Origin: Cynocephalus volans
Lineage: Eukaryota > Chordata > Mammalia > Dermoptera > Cynocephalidae
Direction: 5' to 3'
NCBI RefSeq assembly: GCF_027409185.1
Contig: NC_084474.1
Location: 10,471,382-10,535,381 of the forward strand
DNA: 64,000 nt
The position numbers and the translations under genes were made by a program. Shown piece by piece: positions 1 to 13,154 of the stretch. Positions within the stretch are counted from its first letter, which is position 1, and each line of letters begins with the position of its first letter. A model generated the notes under the pieces. It searched no databases. It was not told the DNA's origin and saw nothing but the letters and a program-made list of their open reading frames with translations.

Positions 1-349
1 TGAATGTTTTAGAATAGGGGGAAAGGGAATAAGACTCTTATGAGTCTTACTTTGTAGGATTTGTGTAAGTACCTGGGGTACATACATGCACATGGCATTG
101 ATTCACTATTTGCAACCATGTTGTCTGAATGTGTTAAAGAACAAGTGTGCTTGTGGCCAGCATAGAATGGTTGCCAAGTAAAATGGCATTGGACTGCAAA
201 GTCACAATCAGCTGGAACTGTCCAAGCCACTGGGACACAGAAGGATAAAGAGCTTCTCCCAGCAGGTCCTTCTACCGCAGGTCTCCCACGCCCTTGGATA
301 GTCTCATTCTCCACAGCCCAGCAGCTCCTTACAGGACATATTCATGATC

Positions 350-415
350 TTCTCCCTCACTCTTAAACAGTGCAGGGCTCATAGTAGACACTGGTCAAAT
401 ATTTGTTGAATAAAT
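350..415 (+). repeat. L2 LINE 3' end fragment
   Basis: The stretch reads like the L2 3' terminus: 'cagtgcagggctcatagtag', followed by 'atatttgttgaataaa'. It is short and diverged. The assignment rests on recalled consensus only. Confidence 0.5.
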
Positions 416-3200
416 TGTCCCACACAAGAATACTGATGGATACTTCACCACCTCCTCTCATATTTATTGAATTATGCTGAGTAATCTATCTAGAATTTCA
501 GCTTATGAGGCATAGCTTCTAGCCAACGTCTTCAAGACCTACTACATATTATTGTAGCCCAGGTTACCCAACAACAACCTTCTGGAGTTAAAATAACCTT
601 ACCCCATAAAATTTTCCTTATAGGCAGAACATTCACTCTAGTGTTTTATGAACATGCTGAATATATCAGACAATTTTCCTACTGAACGTTTTCTCTGTAC
701 TCAATTTAAGAAGCAAGACAATCTGAGATTTTAGTATTAATAAAGCACATTGGCTTATGAAAAGGGCGCAGCATTCTTGGATCTGCAGTGGCCGATGCTT
801 TGGGCAATAGGGAATAATATCCAAGCATGTATGTGGTGTTATAAAATTTGAGTTCAAAATTTCAGTATTGCATAATTATGGGTATAGCTTCCTCTTGGGT
901 AAAAAGTGTCAAGAAAGGATTTAAACTGGTGTAGTTTTAGTTGGAGACTATTTGATTCCCGTTTATTTTTGCCAAAAGATGGGTTCTTCGGCCGTAAGCA
1001 ATTGGTGCCCCAACTGGCTGGTATCACGTAGCTGGGTACAGCCCCAGCCTCATAAGGTGAAATGTTTTCGTATGTTCACCAGGATGCATGCACAGCCTGA
1101 AATACCAGTGACTGCTGGACATTGCAGAAAAATTCTTCATGTTGCTGATTCCAATAACGCTTAATGCCTTTACTAACAGAGAGTGAAGTGGTTCAGGATA
1201 GCTGTCCTCAGGGAAGAAATGTAGAGCAGAAATTGCATAATTTATCCCCAGCTAGATGCTTTTGCTTGGCCATCTGGAGCAGTCTCATTCCTTTAAAACT
1301 TTGCAGAGTTCAACCCAGCAGTATGTAGTTAGAGGCCAAAAAGTTAACACAGGATGCTCTGAATTTCCATTTTTTCCCAACCATGCATTATTATAATTGA
1401 ACCATGTAGAAGTAGCACTGTACTATCTTCAATATGGGATAAACAGAGGACAATCTAATGGAAAGCCACTACTGAAATACGATACACATCTGGATTTGGG
1501 GGGAAAGGTGATCTCCGTGCAGCAGGAAGAAATTCTACAGGGAACAGGAATTTTGAACTAATGGGGCTTAATTAGCTGGAAGCCTGGGCACCTGCTATAG
1601 CACTACCACAAAACAACTGTTGATATATTTACTATGGTTCAGAAGTGGTCTTATTGGAAAAAAAATTGGTCAAATGGAATTGAAACATTTTAAGTCAATA
1701 GTGGTCAAATTATATTCTTTTGATAGATTTGGAGGTTCTCTTCTTGAAATTCCAAAGTAATGATTGTCCATCTCTTCTAAAAGATAACTACACTGTGACT
1801 ATTTTCTCTTGCTCAACAAAAAATAAATTTTTTAAAAAATGTAAATGAGCAGGTATTTGTTGATAGAATAGATAATGGCATAATATAACTACTCAAAAAT
1901 CTCTGCTCAACATACTCTTAGTTTAGCAAACTGTAAAGTCTTATGAGACCAAAAACTTTAAAGGGCAATAAATTTTTTCTAGCAATGAGTGGGCACAGTT
2001 GATAAATAATTTTACTTTCTCTGTCAGCTCTTGAGAAGACATTTCAATTAGGCATCACTTTCATATTTGTTAATGTGTGAAAGATTCATGTAAAACTACC
2101 AAGGAACCAAATTGCATATGCTAACAGTCAAAATCTAATTATTTCTCTTCAACAAATTATACTTCTTATTGTTTTTGTGAATTCTTAACCCGATCGGCAT
2201 AATACACTCATACTAGAATCTCACTCGTGAACTGTGTATGCTTCTGTCACATTTGTTATAATGACAATGCAAAATAATTGTGAGTAGCAAAGTGACCTTA
2301 GGGCCTTTAGCCAGTTCAGAAGCATTAAATGGAAAATATGGCAGTGGGACAGCCTGGTTGATCTACTCTTCTTATTACAGTCAGTCTTAGCATCCTCCAT
2401 CTCTTTTTCCATGAGTGTCACTCCTAACTGCATCAATATTACATGGAAACAAACACAATTTGCTTCTAGTAATAAAACATACAGGAATGCCTGAACACAC
2501 AATAAATAGTATGCCCATTCATCAGAGGTGCACTAATGAGAAGACACAGAATTTTTTTTCTGCAATTAGAAACCATCATTCTGCATTGCTTACCTTTACA
2601 ATGTTGCTGTAAATTTCATATCATAGAATGGCACGTAGAAAAATATAATATTTTTGTACCTAAAATAATTGAAAAAATGATTCATTTGACCCCTTTTTAG
2701 TGGGAAATACAACTCTTAGAATTAAAATATCTTCATATATATCTTTTACTTATTGAAATAATTTAAATGCCCCAGAATTCAGTGGTTCATAAAACTATAA
2801 ATGAACAACCAAGATACACTTCAAGCATCAGCGGTCATACACTTCTTTTAGGCCAATGGTCTCCAGTGAAAATACCAGGCTCACCATCAAGACCTTTAGT
2901 GGAATTAAATATTTTAGATGGAACAAGCTGTTTCTAGCATGTTCTTAACCATTATTCTTCATACTCTCTAAAACTTGTCCTCATTCTAACTTCAGAATCT
3001 GCTGTTTTGGCTTTATTACAAACAATATAATGCTGGTTGTCTGTACCGGCCAAAGGACTTCAATGAAATAACTAGTACGGTTCACTAGATTATGCTTGAG
3101 GACATACACATTTAAAGCATAATTCGAAGGAACAAAACGGAATATTAGTGCTATTCTGATTAATACAATAACTATCGGGAATAAGTGTATATAAATTAGC

Positions 3201-3299
3201 TTTTTTTTTTTTTTTGCCAGCTGGCCGTTATAAGGATCCAAACTCTTGACCTTGGTGTTCTAACACAGTCCTCTAACCAACTGAGCTAACCAGCCACCC
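3201..3299 (-). mobile_element. tRNA-derived SINE (CYN-like), minus strand
   Basis: A T-run at 3201-3215 is the reverse-complemented A-tail. Read on the minus strand, the body begins with a tRNA-like A box (TAGCTCAGTTGG, about 3275-3290) and a B-box-like GTTTGGATCC near 3233. It resembles the SINE at 60213, sharing the 'aacaccaaggtca' region. It is a single tRNA-like monomer with no second unit. I did not find a clean target-site duplication, so it is probably older than the copy at 47550. Confidence 0.75.
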
Positions 3300-5639
3300 C
3301 TGCAGAACATTAATAATTTTGAGGAGCAAGAAATATTGCTTCTTTGGAGCTAGGGATGAGATTATTCTCAACCAGAATGTGCAGATAAGAATAGGGGCAA
3401 GGGTGAATCCTCCAAAGGAAAGTCCTTCATTGGGGAGGGGATGGGGCATGTGGGGGCCACCACTCAGTCGCTAGTGGAACAGCCTTGGGAGTGGAAGAGA
3501 CAGTGATCATTCCCCTTTGGATGTGAAATAGAAAACAGAAGTAGAAATGTCATAAATAAAGATGTATTTGCACTTCAAGTCCTTTGGGTGTAACTGGTAC
3601 GAGCTGCTTCACAGACTTTAGACCTCAGATGTCTTCATAGCAGGGAGTCTGGTATCCCCCTCTTGGGGCTTCCGCTTTTCCCCTGCAATGTCAAAAATCC
3701 TGCCCCATGAGGGCTTAGTCCCGACAGCTGTTCCCAGCAGTCTCCTGGGTCCCTTCCTGCTGCTGTTCCTCACCACTGCTCAGTACCCTCCATGAAGCTG
3801 AGGGCTTATAGCCCCACAGCTGGTGGGCCCAGATCTGGAATGGGCTGTTGGCCTCAGTTGAGGTTTTCTGGAAAGGACAATCCCATTCTCACATTGCTGA
3901 TCTCAGCTAAGTGTGTCCCAGGCTCTGGCACCCAAGGCTGCAGGTCTCATGCCCTTGCTTCAGTGCTGCACTAACTCCTTCCAGGGCACCAACTCCTCCA
4001 CGAGGGCTGAGGCCAAAGGGACTTCAGTATTCTCTGCCCTATGGATCCAGCGTTCATGCCCCTGCTTCCTCCCTAGGGATGCACACTGCTAGTGCGTTTC
4101 CTTTTTCCTTTCCTTTTTATACCCCATTTCTTTGGACATGGTGCTACCTGTCCATCCTTTCTGGGGTAGCCACACTTAATGCCTTCCTACCTTCCCTGTT
4201 CTGAGACAAATTCCAGGTTCTCACTAGTCCCTGGACAATGTTGTAAAGATTAGCCTGTGGTTTTTCCTCTTCATTGTACCCTGTATATACATATATATAT
4301 ATTTTTTTTTTTTTTGCTTTGTTTTTATGTCACTCATATGGTAATGCTTTAGTATATTCAAAATTGGAGATTTATCCTTGATTGATATGATATACATGTT
4401 AATATCTCTACAAAAGACCTGTCCTCCTCAGGATGCCCTGCTAGGGAGATAAAGTTCAGTTTTTGTCTTCTCCAGGAAGAAGAAGGGTTAAGTGCAACAA
4501 GCACAGATCATGAAGAAGGTGAGAAGGGCATGGTGCAAGCCTTCAGGGACAAGCAACAGTCTGCACTGGGCAGTGGCAGGGACCACTGGGCACAGTCTTC
4601 ACTTTACATAGATGATTGAGAAGAAAGGAGCATCCAGAGGCTTGGGGCTTGAATGATTGCCCAAGATCATACCTTCTTAGTGCCAGAAGAAAACAGGTAT
4701 TCTGACTCATGGCCTTCCATGATGTCATGCCTGTACAATTTTAAATGCCACATCAAAACAACACAAAAGAAAATAGGAGCGTTATCTTTTATTTTGCACT
4801 CGGTCTGCTTCCACATGGCCTGATTTTTCCACAAAACACGTACCAGACTTGAATGGCAAAAGCCTTATCTTTACAAGATAAATCCACCCAAGGAGTATCT
4901 TTTAGGACAAAGGGCACACAAATAAAGGAGTTTAGCACTTAGAAGGAAGAACAAATATTAGGAAATTAAAGGGAACTTGTGTCTACTTAACTTTAGATTC
5001 TTTCATTTTTGAAAAATAAATTATTGTATCCCTTACTATTATTGCTCTAAATCTATTTGCAAAATGTTTTTCTAGTAGATATTTTTCACTATTTTTCAAT
5101 TATGGCAAGTTTATACATCAATCTAAAATGCAGCAAGACTCATAATGAACAATTCAAACTAGATGCTTGTTTTTTCAAGAATGTCTCTCATGTATGGACA
5201 TCTGGGAGACAAGTGAAGGATAATTAAATGTAATATTTTTTAAAAGGAAAAAGCACAGTACAACTCTATGGGAAAAGAAAACAAAATAATTTAATTAGAT
5301 GTAGGCATGAAAACAACTCAAGTTAAGTTTTATTTCATGTTAATTTTTATTAATAGATTTTTTGGCACAAACCCATTTTGAAAGAAAAACGAAAGGAAAT
5401 ATCATGTGTAGACAACCTTCTAGGTGCAAGAGAAAGAAGATTCTTTGTCAAGCACACCTGTATTCAAACAGCAAGTACTGTGTTTGTCAACTGCTAAGTG
5501 ATCTGTGAGATAAAGCTGGCCTTGGATTCCCAAAGAATGTTCAAAGAAACATTAAATAAAGTACGCTTAAAATTTGCCTTTAGATTCTTACCTCGTTTTC
5601 CATCACTTTGGTGGAAGTTTCTACCACGTGTTACAGAGG

Positions 5640-6560
5640 ACGAGGCCTTTTCCTTCCAAGCCTTCGCCCTGAGTTCCGACCTTTCCCGTTTCCTCTTCCC
5701 ATGCCCAGGAGCGACTGCGGGGCACGTTGTCTTTCCATGAGGCCAGCGGGTCCGCCCTCCGCCAGACTCTGTCCCGGGCGCCAGGGTGCAGCGCGCAGGG
5801 GCACGACAAGGGCTTGGAAACGAGAGGGAAGGGGGCGGGCAGGGCGGGGACGCCAGGGGAGAGGGAGCCCCCCAGGGACGACTGCAGGGAAGCAGGTGAG
5901 GTGGCGCGGCAGGGACAGGTGCCCGGGCGGGCTCCAGGAAAGCGGGCCGTGCGAGCAGGCGCGGGCCGGGGACAGCCGGCCTCTGCTCACCGCCACGTGC
6001 CGGAGCCCGCCCCGGGCCCGCCCGCGCCCCCTGCCCCTGACAGCGGGATCTGCAGCCACTTCGCCGCCAAAGGCCTGCTGGGTCTCTCCCTTGGTACGTA
6101 GAGCACAGCCACCTCCACCCCACCGGCCAGTAGGTGGGTTCCTGCCCACCCTCTCTCCTCTTCTGCTTCCGACCCTTTTATCCTTAAAAGTGTCATGCTT
6201 CTTGTCCCCGCCTTGGGTCCCTGCGTGGCCGCGCTCAGCCCAGACCTTGGAAAGCCTGTCGGCCCCCTGCCTCCATGGGCCTCTGGGGACATTCCCTGCA
6301 AACGAGCGAACCCTCGCGCCCCGGACCCGGGCTCTCGGCGCCTAGAGCACCATGGAAAGCCGTCTTGTCGCCTGTCCCTGCTGCCAGAATGGAGGCTGCA
6401 CCGAGCAGGCCTTGCCTGTCCCGGCCCCAGCAAGGAGCGGAGGCAGAGCCGAATCCCAAAAACGAGAGGACGAAGAGCAAGTCTGCCTCCTGCAGGGCTG
6501 CGAGAACCGACGCTTCCCACACTCTGTCAAGCCAAGGTCCACAGAAAACGCTTGCCACAG
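5640..6560. promoter_or_regulatory. CpG-island-like block inside PXDNL intron 1
   Basis: Base composition switches abruptly from AT-rich flanks to GC-rich, CpG-dense sequence from about 5640 to 6560, with runs such as 'gggggcgggcagggcgggg' and many CG dinucleotides. Long overlapping open frames occur on both strands, including 245 codons on plus at 5608-6345 and 209 on minus at 5494-6123. They are what GC-rich DNA gives by chance and none resembles a known protein. In a vertebrate such a block often marks a promoter. It could be an alternative PXDNL first exon, a non-coding RNA promoter or an orphan CpG island. I recognise no exon. Confidence 0.6.
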
Positions 6561-6604
6561 GGAAGCGATTGTCACCTCGGTAACGGTAATGTCTGCGTTC
6601 CCTC

Positions 6605-6740
6605 AGCTGACAAGTGCTTCCTATATTCCAGACACTGTATTATGCGCTCGGGACACAGTGTTAACAAAGAATGATCCCTTCTTTTGTGGAGCTAATAATG
6701 TCTGGGGGAAAAAAATAAGTCAATACACATGTTGAATAAA
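6605..6740 (-). repeat. L2 LINE 3' fragment
   Basis: The text 'attccagacactgtattatg', then a 'gggacacagtgttaacaaag' stretch and 'tggagctaataatg', is the reverse complement of the L2 3' region. That region reads 'tgtgccaggcactg', 'cagtgaacaagac', 'atggagctta' in the opposite orientation. It is diverged, so old. Confidence 0.6.
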
Positions 6741-7437
6741 GTTGTCAAAAAGCAAGTAAAGCGGGCCATCGACGCATGCAGCAGCACGACCTGACCTTTA
6801 AAAACAGATTTGTATACTCTTTCCTCAAACCTGGGACCTCGAGGACTGGCTGCTCAGCTGTATTAAACAGCCCGGCACCAGGAGGCTCGGTGTCCTGCGG
6901 GTCTGCTGCTCTCACGCCGCTCCCTGTCCAGGCACTACCTGGCTTCTCTCCTCTTCTACACCCAAGAGATTTCAGCTCAAAACTGGTTTCCTTTCCCCGT
7001 TTGCCTCTCCCCATTGCTTCTGGGTACTTTCTAGATCTCCAGGGTTTCCTGATCCTTTCTAGACCATTGCACTGTACCTCCCCAGGGATCCTCTTTTATT
7101 TTTAAAAACTCTAAAGCTCCAGGCTCCTACAGCTGTGTGTGCACAAAAAGAAAAAGTAAAAAGCGTGATGATTCTCCTTCCTCCCCACATGTATCTCCCA
7201 AGGGAAAGACCAGGCGGAGCATTTTCCTACAGCATAAATCTCAAAATCCTGATAAATACAAACCAGAAACTGAAAAAAAGTTACAATTTTACAAGCTATC
7301 GTTTTAACTCTTATGAAACTTTGTTCAAAACAATGACATTCACGGCTAGGAGAACTAAGAATTGTTCCTGTATTATAATCAGCAGGGACTCGGAAGAGGT
7401 TCCCCCTTTCTATTACACAAAGCCACTTGCTAAAATA

Positions 7438-7520
7438 TGAGGGTGCTTCAAAAAAAACTGTGGAAAAATAGAATAGAAAGATAATAGGAATCTTTCCATG
7501 AGCTTTTTGAAGTACCCTCG
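7438..7520. mobile_element. Mariner-like MITE, copy 1
   Basis: A palindromic element of about 83 bp. The left end GAGGGTGCTTCAAAAA and the right end CTTTTTGAAGTACCCTC are inverted repeats, and the element lies between TA dinucleotides. Three relatives occur at 25822, 37242 and 54150. Terminal inverted repeats with TA duplication fit a non-autonomous Tc1/mariner element. The terminus resembles what I remember of the Hsmar2 group. It has no coding capacity. Confidence 0.7.
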
Positions 7521-7989
7521 TGTAGTGGTGGCTTTTGGGACCCATGCAAGATCTGAGCAGGATGAACGTCATATCAAAATGAGCGTGCCTCTACACTGGA
7601 AAAAACAAACCTAAGAATTTTATTAGAAGACTGCCATCTACTAAACCTACTCTCCAGGCTAATGATTTGACTTCACATATCTCTCACACCCTTTCCTTTA
7701 AAAATTTTGATTCGAGGAAAAAAAAAAACACAAAAAACATTTCTGAACATTAAATCACCATTTTAGGCACTTACAATCTTAGTAAAGTCATGCTAAAGAT
7801 GGGTGTTTCTAGTGCTTTCTCAATAAAAGTAACTTTTTAGCTTCAAGAGACACTAATTGACCATTTTTGTAACCTTTGTAAATTACATGTATTTGTACCC
7901 TGCCTTATTTTTTAAAAAGAGAGAACATTTTAGAATTGACCATGTCCACCTCTGAGCTTTAATGGGTATAATAATATTAGTACTAACAG

Positions 7990-8110
7990 CACCTAACATT
8001 TAAATAGTTCCTGGCACATGGTTAGCACTATTTTTCAGATGAGGACACTGATGCCAAAGGATTGAAGTTACTTGCCAAAGGACACAGGGCTAATAGACTG
8101 TGAAAGGAGA
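7990..8110 (-). repeat. MIR SINE fragment
   Basis: The series 'cctggcacatggttagcact', 'ttttcagatgagga', 'agttacttgccaaagg' is the reverse complement of the MIR core and 3' region. It is an ancient mammalian SINE relic, well diverged. Confidence 0.6.
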
Positions 8111-11100
8111 ATTCAAGAGCAGGAAGTCTGGTTCTGGGGTCTGGGTCCTAACTACTGGACTCTACTACCTCCCAACTAGATCCCTGAGCCTGAAATACAT
8201 TTTAGGCTAAACTTGCTAAGAGTCTTCCTCACACAGAGAAACACTGATAAATCACACAGTCATATGCTTTCAATGGGATTTATTCTAAGTTTGACTAGGA
8301 TCATATTAACAACAATGTGGTCCAAATTGGCTAGGACTAGTGGGGCAAGTGCCATCCAAACTACACAGACATGATGTGCAATCATTCAGGATGGCACCCT
8401 TTCCAAACAACTGCTCAGAGCTTGCAGGTCATAAAACAAAAAGCCATTCTGTACTGGTGAGAGAAAGCCCAGGGACTGGGGCAACCAATGTAGCTGTGAC
8501 AACTTCAGCTAGGTGACTTCCTACGGCCCTGGCTGGGTCTCGTTGGTCAAATCTTGGAAGAAGACGAGTACAGATGGGTATACAAGAAGTTTTGCATAAC
8601 TTATCCACCCCTGCCACGTAGGGCAACTCTAAAAGTGTTCATGTAGATTCCCTTTCGTAGACTTAGTTTTCTGCTTTCTCTATACAGTGCAGGTTAGTGC
8701 TAACCTCTTCCGACTTTACCAGATAATGGCAAATAGAAATTCTACAGTGGATATAAAATCCTTCAGTGTTTAATAATCATAAGGGCTATTCTTAGATATC
8801 AGATTTCTTTGCATAGGCTCCACTCTCTGACAATTGGATGCTAGATGTCCAAGTGATCAGGATTCAGCAATAGATTGTCAATCTGCTGCTATCACACATA
8901 GAAGGGAAAAAAAGATTTCCTTTCTCTTTACAGAATTTCATTTTCTCTTCTTCTGCATTCAGAAAGTTTAAAGAGAGTAATATTAAAAGAAAAAAACATG
9001 ATCAGAAATAAAACAAGAACAAAAGGGGAAAGTAAATGATTTAGAAAAAGTAGACGGGAAACACTGACTTTGACCTTCTCTCTGAATTAAGAATAGCAAT
9101 CAGCTACTTGAAATTGTTCCTGAACAAAAATGAGGTGTAAGTAAATAACGATTACTATAACTAATACTGGGAAGTTTAAAAGTATAATAATTGACCGCAC
9201 TATTTTCTTGGGATGGTGCTGTGAGAGCTGTTAAGAATCCCCACCGGGACTGAGTTAAAATCCCTACTTGGTGGCTGGTTTGAGATAACTTGGAACATTT
9301 TAACAAGTAAATTCTCAACAATGCAACAGCTTTTCAACTGTGCTTGTCTTTAAGGTGGCCAAAATATAGAACATGGCAAAATCTACCTCTGTCTAGGTAG
9401 ATAGGGTAGAGTGAGTCAGAGAGGGAAGGGCTCCAGGTTGAGAGGCATTCTGATCCAGAGATGTAAAACAAACCATTTTACTGTGCACCTACACCTGGTC
9501 TAAACCAAGGGCATCAATTAGAGAAACAGAGATCTTCGTAACTTCTCCCCACCCTTGCCCCCAATCCCTCACAGCATTACAGAATTAAACATCACATCAG
9601 CATTCAAATACTTCATGTCTACTTGTCAGAATTTTGGGCCTCTAATTCTTTTTCCCCCCTTACATCATTTTCCACAGAGATTTTTGTCTTTGGGATCTAT
9701 TTTCCTCTAAAGCCTGCAGGCCCATGCCACATGCTCTTTCTATGAGACTGTCATCCACACAGGTGCGGCACTGGGTAAGGGACCACAGTGAAAATCATTT
9801 CCATCTAGGCAAACCCCATTAAACACAGAGCAGTTAAACCTCTTCCCAGGAGGGACTCCGTCTGCCTCGTACCATGTGGCATGTCCCCTGATTCAGACAA
9901 CAAAGGCATTTCATGCAAACTGAGAGTGAGAGGGAGGCCAGGAAGGCTTCCTAGAGGTGAGCTCTGAGCTGACTTCCCCAGCACAAGCAGGCACAGGCCA
10001 AGTGTGGGAAGACAGGCATGGACGTATACCAGCAGGAAGAGCTGTATGTTCAAAGCCCTGGGATTCCTGCATCTCTAGACTTTCTGCTGCGCCTGCATAA
10101 AACACAATCTGCTTACGTTTTAATTGTATCAGGGGCTGGACTGGTAGGTACTAATAAGCTGATTTGGTCATCTTAGTTAATTGATAAGGGTACAACATTC
10201 CTGCAAGATAAAATAAATACCGTTCATAGGAGTCTTAGCAGATCTAACTCAAGGGCAGATGACGGCAAATAGCTGTTGGGCGATCTATCTTTGGGGGACC
10301 TCCAGGACCTCTTCAAGCCTTGCATGTAGGCAGCTGCCTCTTCTAATTGCTCTTGAGGCTCACACTCCAGGTGACATGAGTAGATGAATCTTAAGGTCCA
10401 CCTCCTCACTCAAAAATCATTTGCACAAAATATTACGGATGCCTATCATATTATATCTAACCATTAGCACTCTGCAGCACTAGAGGTTAAATAAGGACTT
10501 TTGGTTTTGTTAGTTTAAGAAAAAAATGAAGATAGTAGACTTAGGAATTTTTTTTTAAAGTATCTTTGGTTGGAATCATGTTCAAATTTTGTTTTGCTTT
10601 TCGTTTTAAAATCCAAGCATAAAACAGTCTGAATTGCATAGTTTCTTTTGTTGTGTTTTTACTACTCAGATGAAGAATCACTGAAGAGGACCAACAAAGT
10701 TACCCACACTAATCAGAAAAAGGAGTAGAACAAGACGGGTTTTAAACATAACTGAGTTTTTCACTGCATAGCCTAGAGTTTGACAATAATACTGTGCTGT
10801 GTCATTTGTTGTGGCTACTCTGCGGCCTGAAAGACAGAACACTTAGATGCTTTCACTTTGCATTTGAAAAGGGTCTTGATATTTGAACTTCGGTCAGACA
10901 TGGTGTATTTTGTGCAACAGCAAGGAGGATTGCAGGATGCATCTCTTCCACGCGCCCTGACAAGGAGCTGACTGAACTTCAGAGCAGAAAGAGACACGCC
11001 GATCACATAAAGAACACGCCAGGATGTTTAAGTTATATTGGTACTTTTTTTTTTTTTTTTTGATAAACATTTAAATAACTCAAACCTGAATCACCTTATG

Positions 11101-11299
11101 TAAATTAACACTTCATGGAATAAATTTACAAAAACACCAGTGGTTGAACATCCGTTGTTATTCTCAGCATGTTTCTCTGTCCCTTGGAGCCAGACATGCT
11201 GATGTCAGACTCCTGTGCCTGGGCTGGGACATCTGATGCTGCAGTGAGGGCCTCCAGATGCCTCGGGATCTGCTGCTGCCAGATAAGGAGGTCTGCAGC

Positions 11300-12560
11300 C
11301 TCATCCATCCAGACATCGGCTCTCAGTTACATGCTGATACTCATGTCTCGGCTAGCACCTCTCTGTGGAACTGCGAGGTCCAAGAAAAAACCTATCCACG
11401 TCTCTTCTCTCATGTCCTCCGTCTTCCTACGCTACTTTCTTTCCCTTTGCCTACCACACACGAAACACTCCCGTCCTATAAACAAACAAATAAAAACAAC
11501 AACATTCCTTTAACTCTCTGCATTTCTTCCAACTTCTTGGAAGCGAACTTCACACTCTGCTACCTCAATTTCTGCCAGATCTGACCACCCTCCTTTCTCT
11601 TGAAATACAGAGGCTACTCTTCCGGTGCTCCTACTTCTCCGCTGCTGTGTTCCTCTTTGTCTTCTCTCTCTTTTCCCGCAGTCACCGTGTTGCATAGCTG
11701 CAGGGGCACCGCGCCCAGCACAGTTGGAGTTGTCAGGTGAATGGCCTACACAACCACAGGTGACAGCCCTGGCTTTTGTTCTCGTTTTTGTTTCCTTGAC
11801 TGTGGGGCTTTCAGGAATTCTGGCCTATGTAGCCTTCTCTCATACTACAAATGCCCCCTGGGAAACCTCATTTCTTCCCTTTGACTTAATTAATGCACAC
11901 TCTTACCCCCGATGACTCTCTGAACTGCAACCCTCGCCTCTATCTCCCTCCTAAACTTACCATATTTCTGAGCTCATACCCTCTCCACCAGGATGCCTAG
12001 GTAAAACTCAACAAATTCTCTGTTTTTCAAAAATCTCCCCTTTAGTCACTTAGTTTCACTCTCTACATTACCCATGTACTTCACCATCCGTTCTTCCTCC
12101 ATAAATGCAAAATCTGATTTGGTCCTTCCTGCACCAGCCTTGTGCTATTATTCCACTTTTCACATGCGTGCTAGGTCTCTAGCTGAAACAGGGACTGCAG
12201 CTTTGCTACTCTCCCAACAGCTGTTACTGCACGGAGCTTCCCTTCACCTCATGAACAGAATCAACAGTGGGGGCTGAAATGCAGAGTTTAACGTAGGAAA
12301 CATCATTCTGTTCCACCACCTGCAGGCTGCTGTGGGAAATCGTGAGGCCACCAACACAGATCCTGCCATCAGTGGCGTCCTAAATCAACTCTTCTGTACA
12401 ATTACTTCTTGAGGGATGACTCCCAAATCTCAAGAGTGGGTCACACCCTAGCCAGTGGTACCATCCCTCCACCCCCTCCACCTGCCCTCTCCTCACAGTG
12501 CCTACATCCTCTCTCTTGCTTGGGCCCCATCAGCACTCACCTGGCCTTCCTTCCAGAACG
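11300..12560 (+). repeat. Possible L2 LINE ORF2 remnant (tentative)
   Basis: The region is pyrimidine-rich with many short CT-rich phrases, such as 'gatgactcccaaatct' near 12415 and 'ctgagctcataccctctcc' near 11970. These resemble the L2 ORF2 consensus as I recall it. Several short open frames occur but none is recognisable as protein. The boundaries are vague and part may be unrelated unique sequence. Confidence 0.3.
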
Positions 12561-13139
12561 GCCTCTTCCAGCCCCTCTCCACAGGACCATCTGGCCTGAG
12601 TGCTGAGGGCAGGGAGGCTGCACGGTGTCGAGCCCCGGAGAGTGGGGTTTGCTGGAGTAGTGTACCCTGACTCAGCGAGGAGGCACGTAAATAGTACATG
12701 CAGTCCAGCATTCAGTTCCACTTCTCTCCCCAACTGGTCACCACAGGGTAGGCCTGAATTCTGACACAGTTCAGCTGGGTCCCATCGCACTTCACCTCAA
12801 CAATGCCAAGTGGGGGGGCAGGGAGGTCCAGGAGCTCAGGCCCGTTCACTAATGTTAAGTGATCGTTCAAGGCCAGCAAGCTATGTCAGTTACAAAAGTT
12901 ATGAAGAATTCTGTTTCCAAGGTCAAAGTAACCTCTGAGGGTTAAATTAAAAGAAAAAAATTAGCTGCAATGGAAATTGGAAAGAGATAAAGGAATCCTA
13001 TTTTCTTCTTGAACAAGATGAAATGTTTATAAACCAGACTCATTTTTTCACAACTGGACTCAAGTCATTTTCCCATTCCCTGCCCCCACCTTTTCCCTCG
13101 AATTTGTAGTATTTGGAGGGCAAGGCAAACTTCCTACAT

Positions 13140-13154
13140 AAAGAAAATGGCTTT
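13140..13154 (+). repeat. L1 5' target-site duplication
   Basis: The 15-mer AAAGAAAATGGCTTT occurs here immediately before the L1 start and again exactly at 19979-19993 after the A-tail, with no mismatch. On the opposite strand the junction reads CTTT/AT, close to the degenerate TTTT/AA site of L1 endonuclease. A perfect duplication indicates a young, intact insertion. Confidence 0.93.

Noticed and set aside
5494..6674. Several long open frames on both strands (up to 245 codons)
   Set aside because: They lie in a GC-rich, stop-poor block, overlap in many frames, and show low-complexity Pro/Ala/Arg/Gly text with no domain.
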